DNA of 64,000 nt, taken from the NCBI RefSeq assembly GCF_031877795.1, contig NC_133957.1:4083009-4147008 (forward strand), written 5' to 3'. This DNA comes from Strix aluco (Eukaryota > Chordata > Aves > Strigiformes > Strigidae). Below are positions 1 to 9,123 of this stretch, piece by piece (the first letter of the stretch is position 1; each line of letters starts with the position of its first letter). Position numbers and translations under genes: made by a program. The notes under the pieces are model-generated. The model saw only the letters and a program-made list of their open reading frames with translations, ran no database searches and was not told the DNA's origin.

Positions 1-2416
1 AATAGTAACAGAAACAATTCCCCCTCATTCTTAAAACCTAGCAATCCTCTATCCAATCTTTAAAACAGACAACGCTCATTATACAATACGTAAGCACTGT
101 CAACATCCACAAAAACACACATATTACATTCTGAACACATACACTAAACACACTCCTATTAAACTCAAACCAACATCGCTATCTCACAGGCTGGGATAAA
201 GCACCCTGCTTACTGCAAAATTCTTAAACAGAACTAAGTGGAAAGGGTTGTGTGACAATTTCACATGCAATTATACTTTCTGAAGTCAACAGGCTCCACT
301 ATGCAGAACTACAGGTGTTCATCTAAAAAAAAAATTAACCTTAAGATAGATCCATATGTACGTAGAATTAGACTAGCAAACCTGTGTGTGCTGTACACGT
401 GTTAAACAGAAAACAACCCTTGCTCTTTGCCACTGCTCAGTACAAAGCATCACTTACTGTACACATATCCATGGAGTTGGTTCTAATGAATTATGGCATT
501 AAGGTGAGTTAAATCAACTGAAGAGTCTGGTGCCAGGACAGTTTGAATATACATCAGTACAAATTCACTCTCCTACCCTTTCTAAACAAACCTGGTGTTG
601 AAATACACCTTTATATGAATCCAGCAGATCTTGCACTGACAATGACTGAACTCATGAACTGGACTGACAGATCAGAGCTGCTGTAGCATTTTGTAAGTCT
701 TCCAAGTGATCATGGTGCATTTGTACTCCCACCACAAGGTTCCTAATGCGGATAAACATGTGAAGACCTGACTGTGAGGCACTGTGGACCTCACATGCAT
801 CAGCTACATCATCCATGCAAAATGAAGCTGCACATATTAGCTAATAAATGAACACAAATAGAAATCTGCTCCAGAGAGCTCCCACTGCTGGCTGAAGTGT
901 AATGATTTTGAGATCTGGTCACCAGCACTGGGCCCCAGACCTCTCCCAGTTCAGGAATTACTGTATTCCCACAGACGGAAACTGCTTTTAATCTTTACTT
1001 GGAGATTCTGAACTTGTGGCAGCTGCAGCTCTGAGTTGCAATAAAACTGCATGTAGCAGGAGCATCAATCACCTCCTTCCTAGATATACCCACAAAAGCT
1101 GGAAACAAAGATTTTTCACTCATCAATGAGCAGGAAATACACATTGTTAAGTGCATTGATTTAATCCATTGGCATGGGAGTCACTTTAGTGTTCGTTTTA
1201 ATGATTAATGCAAGAATCAGTCCGTGCTAAAAACATGATGCCTGTCCAGTTGTGGGATCTTCTACATATTTTCCAAAACCTGTTCTTCCCCATACCTTGT
1301 ACCATTCATGCATCCAGAAAAATGCTTTATGGGTTTTAATTTGGAATCTGTAATAAGGTTCAAACAAGAGACGCTGACTCTCATTTATCAATTAACATTT
1401 ATCACAGCAAATCATAATGCAGCTGTGTTTCAGACAAAGCATTTCCATGGATGAGATGGGAGTAGCAATTTCAACGAAATAAAGTCATAAGCGTCACCAT
1501 CAAGCTCTATGCATGCTCTGAGAATGCAATTAGAGTGATCTCAACATACAACAGGTCTGAACTACTGAACTGCAATTAGTAAAACCCTTCTCAAATGTGC
1601 TGTATGGACAAAAAAAGACACCGAATGCACCAGATTTAGAAACCAACAGTGTAGCTGCGCTTAGTAAAGTACTAAATTAACTGCAAAAACACATGAGCCA
1701 GCTCAAGGGCTTGTTTACTAAGTGTTAAATACATCTTACACAACTTCACTGGGTTGTTGAAACAGAGTCCTTCAGACTAAGAAATGGGAATGCTACGTGG
1801 CAGGAATGCCCCAGCCAGGCAGAAGAACACTCCTGTGCTTGGCAGTGCCCTAAAACACAACAGCACAGGTCAGACCAGCCCTGATGGCTCAGCAAAGGAC
1901 ATTCCCATGGAGCCCCCCACTCCTCTGCTGCAATCCTTCACATGAGGCCAGCTGAGGGAAGGGCTCTAAGACCAGCACGAAGAGTGCAGTGCAGTCTGGA
2001 ACTGCAGAGGGCTCAGAACAACATCTGCAGGGGGGTGCAACCTGCATCCTAAGCCATTTACCTACTCAGCCGGGGCACCAGCTGGAAGTCCCTGCGGCTG
2101 TCACACTGCTGCCAGACATGCTGCTTTCCATTAAGAAAGCTCATCAGTCATAAACGTGTGTACCTCAATAATATTCAAAAAGTAAAGGAAGGGTGATTGC
2201 AGACCAAATCTGGCAGTATGAATCTGCTCCTTGTTTTCAGTACTGAAAGAAATACATTCATCGTTTTTCTTGATTTTTTTTCCTTTTAAAATATTTCCTT
2301 TCTTAAGGGTAGAAACAAAACACAATATTGATTTTGCTTTTTGTTTGCTGTCAGGCCTGCCAAATCCCCCAGCCAACAGTTGTGAGACACTTCAACCCCT
2401 CCTGCCTCCCCAGGTG
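1..2416. other. AT-rich host DNA without a recognised gene
   Basis: I read both strands and saw no long open frame, no recognisable exon and no clear repeat family. It is host sequence left of the ERV1 insertion and continues on the other side at 12014. It could be intronic or intergenic. Confidence 0.5.
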
Positions 2417-2421
2417 GGCTC
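2417..2421. repeat. Target-site duplication, left copy (GGCTC)
   Basis: GGCTC directly precedes the TG of the 5' LTR and is repeated directly after the CA of the 3' LTR at 12009-12013. A perfect 5-bp duplication shows a single integration with no later LTR recombination. Confidence 0.93.
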
Positions 2422-2657
2422 TGTGATAGACAGTAAACTGTTTGTTCATCAAATTCCATTGAAGATACTGGGAGCTCGTGACATGTTATTCCATAAACTA
2501 TGTTGGCCTAAGCTTAATCTTAACTATTACACTGTGTAACGACTAACTGACTGTAAGTGCTTATCTAAGTTGAAATGCTGAAGCAAGGACTCCTACTAGG
2601 CAAAAGACTGAAAAGAGGGAGAAAGGGAAGAAGGACAAAGGGGAGAAAGACAAAGGG

Positions 2658-2689
<32 letters not shown>

Positions 2690-2866
2690 GGTAGTGTCTA
2701 TATTCTGTAAAATATAAACAAAGACTTTGTGAGCCACTCTCAGGAAAGTAGGAAATACGAGAAGCTGGTGACGTGAGGAAGACCCGGATGGAGCGACCCC
2801 CTAGCTGCAAAGTGCGCAGACGCAGGATACACCTCTCAGAGAGACCCGATACCGGAAGGCGGAGGA

Positions 2867-2874
2867 TATAAAAA
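2867..2874 (+). promoter_or_regulatory. TATA box of the ERV1 5' LTR
   Basis: TATAAAAA lies about 100 bp upstream of the AATAAA signal in the same LTR, which is the usual U3/R layout. The same motif is at 11849-11856 in the 3' LTR. Confidence 0.8.
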
Positions 2875-2964
2875 AGACGGACCCTCGGGAAGTGGGTGCG
2901 CGCCGTTGGTGGAGCAGGGACTCCCCGGCCGCCCAGCGCTGTTTTGCTTATTGCCGCTTGCTAA

Positions 2965-2970
2965 AATAAA
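2965..2970 (+). terminator. Polyadenylation signal AATAAA in the ERV1 5' LTR
   Basis: AATAAA lies about 60 nt before the LTR end and marks the end of R. The functional copy for viral transcripts is at 11947-11952 in the 3' LTR. Confidence 0.75.
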
Positions 2971-3030
2971 TAATTGAAATTTAATTTGTCCTAACTTGCA
3001 TCATTTTGGCAAGATAGTCTATAACAAAAT

Positions 3031-3048
3031 TGGTGCCGTGACTCGGAT
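3031..3048 (+). other. Primer binding site, tRNA-His type
   Basis: TGGTGCCGTGACTCGGAT starts four bases after the 5' LTR. It matches the well-known tRNA-His primer site, as in HERV-H. Many mammalian gammaretroviruses use tRNA-Pro instead, so the primer choice is a family marker. Confidence 0.88.
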
Positions 3049-3411
3049 AGAGGCAATCTGGTGGGAAGCCCCATACGGGGAGGCGCGCCCCGCTGAGTTC
3101 AGCGGCCCCGGCTGAGTGCTATCACATCACGCCCTCTACCGACGAACTCCAAAACTCGGCAACAAGCAAAAAAAATACCGGTAACCCCGTAATCTTTGTG
3201 CACGAAGCCCCGGACGAAGACGCAGGGTTGCGTGAGTATAGGCCGGTTACCGTTCGGTTGGGGTTGGGTTTCCCGGAGCGTGGTGTGTGAGACGCCCAGC
3301 AGGGCGAAGCGAGTGCGGACCCCTCGGTAGTGCAGTTCCCATATCCCGCGAGGGACTGGGTCACGAAAAGGGGGAAGCGAATTGTGTGAGTGTGTGAAGG
3401 CGCTCTGGAAG
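3049..3411 (+). other. ERV1 leader (putative packaging region and splice donor)
   Basis: This is the non-coding leader between the primer site and the gag ATG. A strong donor-like sequence, GC|GTGAGTAT, lies at 3231/3232. A second donor-like site, GAG|GTGAGG, is inside gag at 3465/3466, 18 codons after the gag ATG. Either could be the donor for spliced env or accessory mRNA, and sequence alone cannot decide between them. Open frame extends upstream of the gag ATG to about 3382 but contains no other ATG in that frame. Confidence 0.6.
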
Positions 3412-4881
3412 ATGGGACAGAAGAAAAGCAAGCCTTCTGATCCCATGGGTGATTTGGGACCCGAGGTGAGGTACCCCCAAATACCACCAGATAGCCCTTT
3501 AGGCTTGATGTTAAACCATTGGGAAGATTACCCCTCTAGGCGGGGTAAGGACAAAGCAAAAATGATTTATTATTGTATGGAAGTTTGGGGAGGGAAACAA
3601 ATCAGAGGCGATCATCTCTATTGGCCTGTTTTTGGGTCCTTTGAAGAATGGGTCTGCCAAGCCCTAAACATTTATGTCAACTCAAGGGAACCCTTTAATT
3701 TAGAGGAGAGTGAATATGCACAGGTATGGATAGCATCAGATACCCGAATAAAACTATATCCTCTAAAAGAAAAAGTTAAGAAAAAGAAGGTACGTGATGA
3801 GGACGAACCTCCCACCTCTCCTCCTCCTTACATACCTCCACCCCCACCTCCGGCGCCTTCACCTCCTCCGACTGTGCCGGAGGACCCAGAGAATTCAGAC
3901 TCCCCACCTGAATCCCCGAAAGAACCGAGACGAATAACCCGTAGTCAAACTAGAATGGGGTGGGGTGATAGTGGCTTGTACCCCCTAAGGGAGGTTGCGA
4001 TGGGGGGACCCCAGCCTGGCATGGGATATGTGACTGTCCCTCTTAATTCAGGGGACGTCAGAGAATTTAAAAAAGAGATGGGGAATCTATTGGAGGATCC
4101 CTTAGGTGTGGCGGAGCGGGTGGATCAGTTTTTAGGACCAAACATCTATACCTGGGATGAAATACAAGCCATAATGGCTATACTATTCACTGTTGAAGAA
4201 AGGGATATGATCAGGAGAGCAGGAATGAGAATTTGGGATCAACAGCATCAGCAAGGTCCGGCAGCAGATATAAAATGGCCTCTAAATCGACCTAATTGGA
4301 ATAATCAAAATGAAATCGATAGAGGTCATATGCAAGACCTGAGGACGATTGTAATCCAGGGTATAAGGGAATCAGTCCCTAGAGGACAAAATATAAACAA
4401 AGCCTTTAGTGAACATCAGAAAAAGGATGAAACTCCTACTGAGTGGTTAGAGAGACTGAGGAAAAATCTTCAGCTTTACTCAGGACTAGACCCTAATACC
4501 CCAGTGGGACAGGCATTGTTAAAGACACAATTTGTGGCAAAAGCATGGATAGATATTAGAAAGAAGCTAGAAAAAATAGAAGATTGGCAGGATCGGGGGT
4601 TGGATGAATTACTGAGAGAAGCACAGAAAGTCTATGTCCGAAGGGAGGACGAGACTCAAAAGAAACATACCAGAATGATGGTAGCTGCGATAAGGGAAGG
4701 ACAGAGAGTGAACAGTGCTGGGAGAAAACAAGAAGGTCAAAGAACAGGCTATAGATCAAAGGAACCGGAGAGAGAGAGAGAAAAAGGGAGTATTGTCTGC
4801 TTTTATTGCGGAAGAAAAGGTCACACAAAGAAGAGCTGCAGAAGGAGAATGATGGATGAGAGAATGTTTAAAGAAGATTAG
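3412..4881 (+). CDS. gag: Gag polyprotein of ERV1 (489 aa)
   Basis: Structural polyprotein. I start it at the ATG at 3412 because the next residue is Gly in a myristoylation-like context (MGQKKS). In order there are a basic matrix, a proline-rich linker with a PPPY late-domain motif at residues 137-140, a capsid like the gammaretroviral p30 with a recognisable major homology region, and a strongly charged Lys/Glu/Arg segment. A single CCHC zinc knuckle with C-x2-C-x4-H-x4-C spacing lies near residues 463-476. The frame ends with TAG at 4879-4881 and pol follows in the same frame. No internal stop or frameshift is visible. Confidence 0.95.
   Translation: MGQKKSKPSDPMGDLGPEVRYPQIPPDSPLGLMLNHWEDYPSRRGKDKAKMIYYCMEVWGGKQIRGDHLYWPVFGSFEEWVCQALNIYVNSREPFNLEESEYAQVWIASDTRIKLYPLKEKVKKKKVRDEDEPPTSPPPYIPPPPPPAPSPPPTVPEDPENSDSPPESPKEPRRITRSQTRMGWGDSGLYPLREVAMGGPQPGMGYVTVPLNSGDVREFKKEMGNLLEDPLGVAERVDQFLGPNIYTWDEIQAIMAILFTVEERDMIRRAGMRIWDQQHQQGPAADIKWPLNRPNWNNQNEIDRGHMQDLRTIVIQGIRESVPRGQNINKAFSEHQKKDETPTEWLERLRKNLQLYSGLDPNTPVGQALLKTQFVAKAWIDIRKKLEKIEDWQDRGLDELLREAQKVYVRREDETQKKHTRMMVAAIREGQRVNSAGRKQEGQRTGYRSKEPEREREKGSIVCFYCGRKGHTKKSCRRRMMDERMFKED
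4879..4881 (+). promoter_or_regulatory. Gag-pol UAG readthrough site
   Basis: The gag TAG is followed at once by G-rich sequence (GGGTGTCAGGGG), and the pol frame continues without a shift. This is the arrangement of gammaretroviruses, where a downstream pseudoknot promotes readthrough of UAG. I did not fold the downstream RNA. Confidence 0.8.
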
Positions 4882-7800
4882 GGGTGTCAGGGGCTCTATT
4901 TGCTGGGGACCCGAGAACGAACTGAGCCCTTGATAAAGTTAAAAGTAGGTCCTCAGCAACAGGAGGTAGAATTTTTAGTAGATTCAGGAGCGGAGAGATC
5001 TACTGTTCAATCATTGCCCCAAGGATGTAAGATTTCATCAGAAAAAGTACAAGTAGTTGGGGCGAAAGGAGAACCATTCGGAGTACCGGTAATTAAAGAT
5101 GTACTCCTTGAAACAGATTCTAAAGTGGGGATGGGATCCTTATTGTTAGTACCTGAGGCAGATTATAACCTACTGGGGAGAGATCTAATGATTGAATTAG
5201 GAATTAGTTTGGAAGTAACAGAACACAAACTTGAAATCAAACTATGCCCCCTACGGGTTGAAGATGAGACTAAAATCAACCCTGAAGTGTGGTACACTCC
5301 GGATACGGTGGGAAAACTGAATGTTGAACCTTTTATGGTAACCATCCGGGATCCTGAAGTACCGGTGAGGATTAAGCAATATCCCATACCTCTGGAGGGA
5401 AGGCAAGGATTAAAACCAGAAATTCAGAGATTAATAAAGCAGGGATTATTGGAACCCTGCATGTCCCCTTTTAATACTCCCATTTTACCTGTCAAGAAGG
5501 CGGATGGGGGGTACAGATTAGTCCATGACCTAAGGGAAATTAACAAAAGGACTGTAACTAGATTCCCTGTAGTAGCTAACCCACACACTCTCTTAAGTCA
5601 ATTAGGCCCGAACGACCGGTGGTACAGTGTAATAGACTTGAAGGACGCTTTCTGGGCATGTCCCTTAAAAGAGGAGTGTAGAAACTATTTTGCTTTTGAG
5701 TGGGAGGACCCAGACACCCACAGGAAAACTCAACTCCGGTGGACAGTCCTACCCCAAGGTTTCACTGAATCCCCAAACCTGTTTGGGCAAGCTTTAGAAC
5801 AAATTTTGCAGGATTACCAGATAGGAGATACCCTTACCCTAGTCCAGTATGTAGATGATCTTTTAATAGCAGGGGAGGATGAGGAAAGGGTTCGGGAAGA
5901 AAGCATCAAGTTGTTAAATTTCCTGAGCTTAAAGGGACTGAAAGTGTCAAAATCCAAATTGCAATTTGTTGAAAAGGAAGTTAAATACCTAGAGCATCGA
6001 TTAAGTCAAGGAACTAAGAAATTGGATCCAGAAAGGGTGAAAGGGATACTTTCCCTACCAAGTCCAAAAACTAAAAAACAAGTCCGGCAGCTATTAGGGC
6101 TATTTGGATATTGTAAGCAGTGGATCGAAGGGTATAGTGGAAAAGTAAAGTTTTTATACACCAAAATAACTAAAAATGGATTATTAAAATGGACTCAGGA
6201 AGATGATCAACGGTTAAAAGAACTAAAAACTGAATTAGTAAATGCTCCTGTTCTGAGCTTGCCCGACCTGAAAAGACCATTTTTCTTATTTGTCAACACA
6301 GAGGAAGGAACTGCATTTGGAGTATTAGCCCAGGAATGGGCAGGAAAAAAGAAACCAGTAGCATATATCTCAAAATTACTGGACCCCGTAAGTCGGGGAT
6401 GGCCTACGTGCCTACAAGTTGTGGTGGCAGCTGCTTTGTTAGTTGAGGAAGCGCATAAAATAACTTTTGGTAGTGAATTAAGGGTACTATCACCCCATAA
6501 TATTAGAGGTGTGTTACAGCAAAAAGCAGAAAAATGGATAACCGATGCTAGACTAGTAAAATATGAGGCAATCCTCATTACGTCCCCCCACCTGACCCTT
6601 GAAACAACATCGTTACAAAATCCAGCCCAATTTTTGTATGGAGAACCTAGTCAAGATCTTTTTCATGATTGCCTCCGTAACATCGAGGAGCAGACTAAGA
6701 TAAGACCAGATTTGGAAGAGGAGGAATTAGGGAAAGGAGAAAAATTATTTGTAGATGGATCCTCTCGAGTGGTAGAAGGGAAAAGAAAATCAGGGTATGC
6801 CATAATTGATGGAAAAACTTTTAAGGTGATAGAATCAGGACCCTTGAGTCCCAGCTGGTCAGCACAGGCATGTGAATTATATGCAGTATTAAAGGCTTTA
6901 CAATTACTAAATGGAAAAGTGGGAACTATATACACTGATTCTAGATATGCCTTCGGAATAGTACATACCTTTGGGAAAATATGGGAAGAAAGAGGTTTAA
7001 TCAATTCTCGGGGGAAGAGCCTAGTACATCAGGAGTTAATATCACAAATTTTGCAAGCTATACGAGGGCCCAGCGAAATTGCGGTAGTACACGTAAAAGG
7101 ACACCAGAGGGGGCTAAATCCTTTAGTACGGGGGAATAACCTTGCTGATCAAGAGGCAAAGAGAGCAGCGCTATCAGCACTGGACTTGGATGATCCGATA
7201 GAGGACAGAAAGCAGTGTGTTAATTGTGGAGATAATTACCTCCCCTGTTATGGTTGCTGGAAAGAATACGGAGTAGACGGTATAGAATGTGTATGTGAAA
7301 GACCAGGGTTTAAGTGGTGCTTTTTCCATGGAAAATCCTATGAACTTTTAAGTTTTACTGTTCAAGAACAAGCAAAATTAAATCAAATGGGGATTAAACA
7401 GAAAGCTAATGGAAAATGGGAACTCCCGGATGGCCGAGAAGTTCTCCCAAAACCCATAGCTACCAAGATAATGCAGCAATTCCATAAAAACACTCATTGG
7501 GGAACTCAGGCATTAGTGGATCAATTTGCAACTAAATACATGTGCATTGGGATATATGATATAGCCAAACGAGTGATAGGAGAATGTCTCGTTTGTCAAA
7601 AAGTAAATAAACATCAAATAAGAAAACGAGTATATGGGGGGCGAGAATTGGCTCATAGACCTTTTGCAAGAATACAAATAGACTTTACTGAATTACCAAA
7701 GGTGGGGAGGTATAAATACCTATTAGTAATTATAGATCATTTAACTCAATTCGTAGAAGCCTTTCCCACAGCCCGAGCCACAGCTCACACAGTAACAAGG

Positions 7801-8490
7801 ATATTACTTGAAGAAATCATACCTCGGTATGGAGCAATAGAAGCAATAGACTCAGATAGAGGTCCACACTTTGTATCCAGAGTAGCCAAAGAGACTTTGG
7901 CTGCCCTGGGTACACAGTGGCAATACCATACTCCGTGGCACCCGCAGAGCTCAGGGAAAGTTGAACGTATGAACGGAGAAATAAAAAAACAACTTACCAA
8001 ACTAATGTTAGAAACTAAAATGTCATGGGTAAAGTGTCTCCCTTTAGCCTTGTTAAATATCAGAACTCAGCCCCGAACTGATGTAGGCATTTCTCCCTTT
8101 GAAATGCTATATGGGATGCCCTATGATTTAGAAATGCCACCGGATCACCCCCAACTTGAAGAATTAAAGATAAAGTCCTACCTGATACAGCTAATGGCAA
8201 GGAGAAAACAACTACAGGCTCGGGGGATGGTAGTACAAAGGCCTCCATTGGATGTGGCCATGCATCAAATCCAACCAGGAGATAAAGTACTAATCAAATC
8301 ATGGAAAGAATCTTCTTTGACCCCCCGTTGGGAAGGACCCTATGTTGCTCTTATCACTACAGAAACTGCTGTTCGGACTGCTGAGAAGGGGTGGACACAC
8401 GCAAGCCGAGTAAAGGGACCTATACAGGATCCGGCCTGGAAAGTGACCAACCCTCCTGGGGATCTACGAGTCACCCTTCGGAAAACCTGA
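4882..8490 (+). CDS. pol: Pol polyprotein of ERV1: protease, RT, RNase H, integrase
   Basis: Made by readthrough of the gag UAG, giving about 1,202 codons from 4882. Protease carries the catalytic DSG near 4981 and the family LLGRD motif near 5170. Reverse transcriptase has LKDAF near 5638 and the YVDD active site at 5848-5859. RNase H has VDGS near 6750, an ELYAV segment with the catalytic Glu near 6870, TDSRYA near 6935, and HVKGH near 7090. Integrase has the H-x3-H/C-x2-C zinc domain near 7480-7600, then IDFTE, SDRGPHF and the Glu of GKVERMNG as the D,D,E triad. It ends with a GPY-like C-terminal module. All catalytic residues I looked for are present and the frame is uninterrupted. Confidence 0.96.
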   Translation, partial: GCQGLYLLGTRERTEPLIKLKVGPQQQEVEFLVDSGAERSTVQSLPQGCKISSEKVQVVGAKGEPFGVPVIKDVLLETDSKVGMGSLLLVPEADYNLLGRDLMIELGISLEVTEHKLEIKLCPLRVEDETKINPEVWYTPDTVGKLNVEPFMVTIRDPEVPVRIKQYPIPLEGRQGLKPEIQRLIKQGLLEPCMSPFNTPILPVKKADGGYRLVHDLREINKRTVTRFPVVANPHTLLSQLGPNDRWYSVIDLKDAFWACPLKEECRNYFAFEWEDPDTHRKTQLRWTVLPQGFTESPNLFGQALEQILQDYQIGDTLTLVQYVDDLLIAGEDEERVREESIKLLNFLSLKGLKVSKSKLQFVEKEVKYLEHRLSQGTKKLDPERVKGILSLPSPKTKKQVRQLLGLFGYCKQWIEGYSGKVKFLYTKITKNGLLKWTQEDDQRLKELKTELVNAPVLSLPDLKRPFFLFVNTEEGTAFGVLAQEWAGKKKPVAYISKLLDPVSRGWPTCLQVVVAAALLVEEAHKITFGSELRVLSPHNIRGVLQQKAEKWITDARLVKYEAILITSPHLTLETTSLQNPAQFLYGEPSQDLFHDCLRNIEEQTKIRPDLEEEELGKGEKLFVDGSSRVVEGKRKSGYAIIDGKTFKVIESGPLSPSWSAQACELYAVLKALQLLNGKVGTIYTDSRYAFGIVHTFGKIWEERGLINSRGKSLVHQELISQILQAIRGPSEIAVVHVKGHQRGLNPLVRGNNLADQEAKRAALSALDLDDPIEDRKQCVNCGDNYLPCYGCWKEYGVDGIECVCERPGFKWCFFHGKSYELLSFTVQEQAKLNQMGIKQKANGKWELPDGREVLPKPIATKIMQQFHKNTHWGTQALVDQFATKYMCIGIYDIAKRVIGECLVCQKVNKHQIRKRVYGGRELAHRPFARIQIDFTELPKVGRYKYLLVIIDHLTQFVEAFPTARATAHTVTRILLEEIIPRYGAIEAIDSDRGPHFVSRVAKETLAALGTQWQYHTPWHPQSSGKVERMNGEIKKQLTKLMLETKMSWVKCLPLALLNIRTQPRTDVGISPFEMLYGMPYDLEMPPDHPQLEELKIKSYLIQLMARRKQLQARGMVVQRPPLDVAMHQIQPGDKVLIKSWKESSLTPRWEGPYVALITTETAVRTAEKGWTHASRVKGPIQDPAWKVTNPPGDLRVTLRKT

Positions 8491-8887
8491 AAGAACTCTC
8501 TACACATTGTGAGATAAGAACCTACGAAGGACTTGATGAGTGAGACCCTGATATTTTTGTCCAATTGAAACTTATATTTGTTTTCCTTTTATATGCATAA
8601 AGTGTAAAGTGTAATGTATGTAAAGAAGGCTGGGGGATTCATAATGCACATGGAATAAATCTTCGGTCTAGTTGTAATCAGTGTTATTAACGAGAATAGC
8701 GATTAACTAATCAGGCCCTAAAACTGGAGATTCTAAAACTTGGTAGAAAATATTTACTAAAGAGAGTGCACTCACTCTAATTGGCCTACTCAATAACACT
8801 CTCAGATCCTAAGGGTGATCTGTAGAAAGCACATCCTCTGGGTCCCCTGTCGTGAACCCGAGGTCAAAGATAAAAACTGGGAGACCT
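8491..8887 (+). other. Pol-env interval with candidate splice acceptor
   Basis: This is about 400 bp between the pol stop and the first in-frame env ATG at 8888. An acceptor-like CTCTCAG ends at 8805. Gammaretroviral env usually overlaps the end of pol, so a separate non-overlapping interval is unusual. An additional open frame starts within it (see 8806-9123). Confidence 0.55.
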
Positions 8888-9123
8888 ATGTGTCCCGGAG
8901 TAGAGGCAAACGTACCCCTGAAGAATACGGCTGCTGCCGAGAAGATGGAACACTCTGCTGCTCTAAGCAACAGAGTAGGCAGAGGAGGCAGAGACGTATC
9001 AAAGTGGGGAAAACTTTACTGCCCTACTCTGAAGAAAAAAGGACCTCTGAGGGAGAAGGGCCAGACGAGAGTGTCAGACACCCCGATACAAAAGAGACTA
9101 AGAAAAAATATGCAAATCTATAG
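8806..9123 (+). other. Open frame overlapping the env leader, Cys- and Arg-rich (putative accessory ORF)
   Basis: This frame is open for about 105 codons and overlaps the env 5' end in another frame. It has no ATG, only a GTG at 8815, so it would need splicing from an upstream exon or a non-AUG start. A candidate acceptor is at 8805/8806. The product would have a cysteine cluster (GCC and LCC, about residues 39-50 from 8815) followed by an arginine-rich run, RQRRQRR. That order resembles regulatory RNA-binding proteins of complex retroviruses, but such a match can arise by chance over a basic env leader. Function is unproven. Confidence 0.3.

Larger units (their letters stand above)
2422..3026 (+). 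repeat. ERV1 5' LTR (605 bp)
   Basis: The LTR begins TGTGATAGAC and ends CTATAACA. U3 contains a run of 29 A followed by GGGGG at about 2658-2691, a TATA box at 2867-2874, and AATAAA at 2965-2970 upstream of a T-rich stretch. R probably starts 25-30 nt after the TATA box. It matches the 3' LTR at 11403-12008 apart from two substitutions and one A. Confidence 0.97.
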
